Positions 60,791-64,000 of a stretch of 64,000 nucleotides of DNA are shown here, piece by piece. How positions within the stretch are numbered: position 1 is the first letter of the stretch; every line of letters starts with the position of its first letter. The stretch is taken from assembly GCA_030141605.1 (NCBI GenBank), contig JAQGDQ010000070.1:222001-286000 (forward strand), read 5' to 3'. Below the pieces are notes generated by a model. It worked only from the letters and a program-made list of their open reading frames with translations, was not told the DNA's origin and did no database searches. A program made the translations under genes and the position numbers. The stretch comes from Tubiluchus corallicola. Its lineage: Eukaryota > Priapulida > Priapulimorpha > Priapulimorphida > Tubiluchidae.

Positions 60791-63700
60791 TTCAATCTTT
60801 GCAGGTTATAAGGTGAGGCATCAGCTCAGGTGTGACTGCAGTACTTTCGTACAAGGTCGAATGGCTGATTTGAAAATATAAAGCATTGTACCATGATAAT
60901 TACAAGCAAAATACAGATAATCCCACTTCTTCAAGTGGGATATCTAGGTACGATAATTACGTATATAGGTGATAACTATGTTCAATTATTTAGCAGACAA
61001 CTTTACATCATTATTAAAGCCATGTTAACCAGCGCCCAAACTACCTATCTTATCACAAATGAAAGGTAGCTGACTTGATGACTTAGTCAATTGGCTACCC
61101 TATCTCATTGACTTTATATTTACTTTAATAAACACATTTACTATATTTGTATTTACATATTTTTATACATGTATTCGTTCCTGAAATGTCACAGAGAAAA
61201 ATAAACTTGATTTGATTCAATAATGTAAGTGAACATTAAGAAGGTTGATCATCAAAGTACCCCCACAAAATCTACGTTACGCAAAATGGTCTGCACAGTG
61301 CAACATAACATATGTGATTTGCTCACATCTGGGTGATTTTCCCACTTCTTGCAGGGTCTAGAATGCTGTTATTCCAACTTCCATTGATCAAGGCAACAAC
61401 AATGCGAAATCAACGGTGTTCTGCTGTATTGTCTGCAATGAAAAGGCGTGTATAATGGCTGAAATTTTCAAATATTGCCAACATTAACGTGTTTAAAAAT
61501 GCAGAAGCAAGAAGAAGAGTCAGTCATTATTGACAATTGTCTGGTCGCATTAAGAGAACTCTGTGTATATTTAGTTATTAACCATAAAGGGAATGTGATT
61601 GAACAATAGGTACACTAAAGTTTGCTGTTCACATATACGTAATATATAAAACTGTAGGCATATCAATGTCAGAAATAAAACATACAGCATAGATTTTTTA
61701 AAACTCTAAAAGGTTGATTGATTTAACTCAGGATTATAATTTTGACTTGTCTCTTATCATTTATCTCTTATCTGTCTCTTATCTTGAATTATCACTTATA
61801 ATGTGATAACGAAATTACGTGAATTTTATGTTATTCGAATAGTTTCGGCTTCCAATAGTATTGTTAAGTGGCTACTCGAATGTAAAGGATCCGAGTTCGA
61901 ATGTGGAATGCAGATATTTTTGAAACGTTAATTCATTTTATTTAAAAGTAGTCAGGAATTACTGACTAGGATGGTGGCAGGTGTTTTTCATACTTTCATT
62001 TATTACACCTATACCTTTCTCGTTCTTCTACATCTTTACAGATACTAAGAACGACGTCTATGACAAAGGATGCTCCAGATCGATCCTGCTATTGTGTCAC
62101 CTTTTTGAGTCACCGCTACTGTGAGCTTGAAGATCGTATCAAACCCAAGGTGACCTTAAAGTGCTTCATTTATGAAAAAGCCAAGATTTATTATTTGCAG
62201 ACACTAAATGTAGACTATTCATGATTAAATGAATATGCACAAATCAAGAATGATAAATTCATGAGTAAGTTTATTATAACACACAGATCCTGAATAGAAA
62301 GAATGTGTTTTACACAAATTTTAGCTTAGTAACGGCATTAGTGGCTAAATTGATGCAATATTTAAAATTGGATTGTAGAATATGGTTTGCCAGTTAAGCG
62401 GGAGTGGCAAGGTAAATCAAGGACTGTGCCCAAAACCTTTGTGTGATTTGATTACAGCCTGTGTCTTCAAAGTATATAGTCAAGGAGCTGACAGATGTTT
62501 GTAATAACTGTTTGTTGAACCGTAAAACAGAACACAAAAGAGAAAAACTGTATAGTGTATACGCTAAGCATGAAAAAGTAACAGACTACAACAATGCAAA
62601 GAAACCACATGTCTATGGTATAATAGTTCAAGTACATAAACACAGTACAACAAAGTAATATGTTTTATCCTCACCGCTGTCGCGTTTTGTGCGATATTTA
62701 CGTTGAGGTAACAGTGGGAGAAATATTTCAAAATGCGGAAAGGGAGAGGTGGTTATCATTAAAATCGGGAGAATTGGATCGTCTGCCCTACTCCTAACTC
62801 AGGCAAAACATAGTTTTCATGAAATTCAGCTGTAAAGGTTAAGTATTACCCTAATTACTATGCAATGTGCATGTAACCCAGAAAGTAGAAGGTAGTAGTT
62901 TACTAGCAGCACAATTTAATGCGCGGAAGTACTGGGCACACCTATTGTCCATACAGCCTAGATTACAGACGACTTCGTATTATGGTTTTCATACAGTTAC
63001 AGATTGATAAGTAAACAGTGAAACCTCCTTACTTGACGTATTCCAAAATTATTTTTGGCCGTCTGAGATATAATCTGGTGTGACTTGCGTAAATTTAGCG
63101 AGGCAAATTCTGATACAGTACTATAGTAGTATTTGATTTGCGTTTTACCGCATACGCGCGTATGTTGTTCACTGCGCTAGAGATACTTGTGACGTCACAC
63201 CGAAACTAATGCTTATTTTTGCCTGCATTTGTGAGTTTTTAAATATGATATTGTTATCAGCAATGTCTAAACTACATTTTGATACCCAACTATGTTTTGC
63301 CTTCAATGCCGTTTTAAGTTAAAGAAACGTTTTTCATGTACTAAATTATCAAAAGTTAGTTTTTTATTACACGGAAAAACAAAGTTTCGTCCACTAGAAC
63401 CTGAAGTCTGCTACTAGTAGGCGAAACACTGTTTTTTCGTCTAATAAACAGTTAGCAGTTTAATGTGTGGTCTGCCCTTATTTTGCTAACGTGTCAGATC
63501 AATTTTGTTAAGTACCAGGCGGTATGTTCGTGGTCATACTAAATTAAACCTGTACGTTTAATTAAAATCAGCTACTTTGGAAGTTAAAGATAAAGGTGAT
63601 TGCCAGTTAGAGGGTGTTTGGTGGTCAGTTGGTATGCTTGCAAGAATGTTCTGCATTGTTCTGATATTGCAGTTTTGGAAACGTAGGTTATCAGTTCATC

Positions 63701-64000
63701 AAACTTATAAATTGCTACTTGCATAGGCCTCATTTAAGTTCAATATTTTTTCTCTGTGTCTGTTAAGAGTATGTAAGCTCTTGTTTTATATCAGTCTAGG
63801 AATGATGAGCTTATGACAACTTGATCACCTTTGCTGCGTCCGTTTGGGAAATAGGGTAGGAAGAGGTAATGGCAGAAACTTGAAAATATTTAAAATGATT
63901 AGAAATGGAATTGCCGTATTTATTAAATAACTGAGAAGGGTAATTTGAAATTAACTACCTTACGAAGCATTTCTCATCACATACCAAGAGCCACTTGTGA
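60791..64000. other. No gene recognised
   Basis: AT-rich. A B-box-like GAGTTCGAATGTGG at about 61893 has no convincing A box. The 65-codon frame at 62461-62658 is Lys/Asn-rich with no family. No exon of a neighbouring gene was recognised. Confidence 0.4.

Noticed and set aside
61880-61920. B-box-like GAGTTCGAATGTGG
   Set aside because: No matching A box or cloverleaf; insufficient for a tRNA or SINE call.
1-64000. CRISPR array or prokaryotic defence locus
   Set aside because: The regular 30 bp repeats at 24.1 kb have no unique spacers, and the window has spliced metazoan exons.

Overview
The window looks like AT-rich nuclear DNA from an animal, most likely an invertebrate. It has long introns, GT-AG splice sites, microsatellites, minisatellites and degenerate retroelements, and no operon-like gene packing. 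One protein-coding gene is certain: a plus-strand RYK/Derailed-type Wnt co-receptor (WIF domain, one membrane span, kinase-like domain). Eleven exons between 27700 and 41539 join in one continuous frame of 549 residues plus stop. Only the 5' exon or exons, with the start codon and signal peptide, were not found. Dispersed sequence with AAGGTCAAGGTCAC-like words near 43.7 kb, and tRNA-like (SINE-type) elements, would fit a mollusc or other lophotrochozoan, but this is inference.

Layout. 1-27.7 kb: no convincing coding sequence. It is presumably intergenic DNA or a very long first intron. It holds a fold-back repeat family (2.2 and 13.3 kb), a 29-31 bp minisatellite (8.0-8.5 kb), a composite hairpin (10.56-10.70 kb), microsatellites (12.3 and 18.7 kb), a large 30/31 bp satellite with a 92 bp higher-order period (24.14-25.46 kb), a 138 bp tandem duplication and a tRNA-like element next to the first RYK exon. 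27.7-41.5 kb: RYK. 41.5-49.8 kb: 3' flank, a diverged duplicated pair of segments (45.3 and 48.9 kb), CT-rich tracts and a 1.4 kb TCCTG-type degenerate array. 49.9-59.2 kb: a tandem array of about five and a half units of 1.5-1.75 kb. 59.2-60.8 kb: a broken non-LTR retrotransposon reverse transcriptase. 60.8-64 kb: nothing recognisable.

The most unusual structure is the 49.9-59.2 kb array. Each unit contains three related blocks (A, B, C). A and B each start after an AG and end at a GTACG(T/G) donor-like site. C has no donor, ends in stop codons and is followed by AATAAA. The unit therefore looks like the 3' part of a three-exon gene that arose by internal triplication and was then amplified in tandem. 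Most copies are frameshifted. I do not recognise the protein family.
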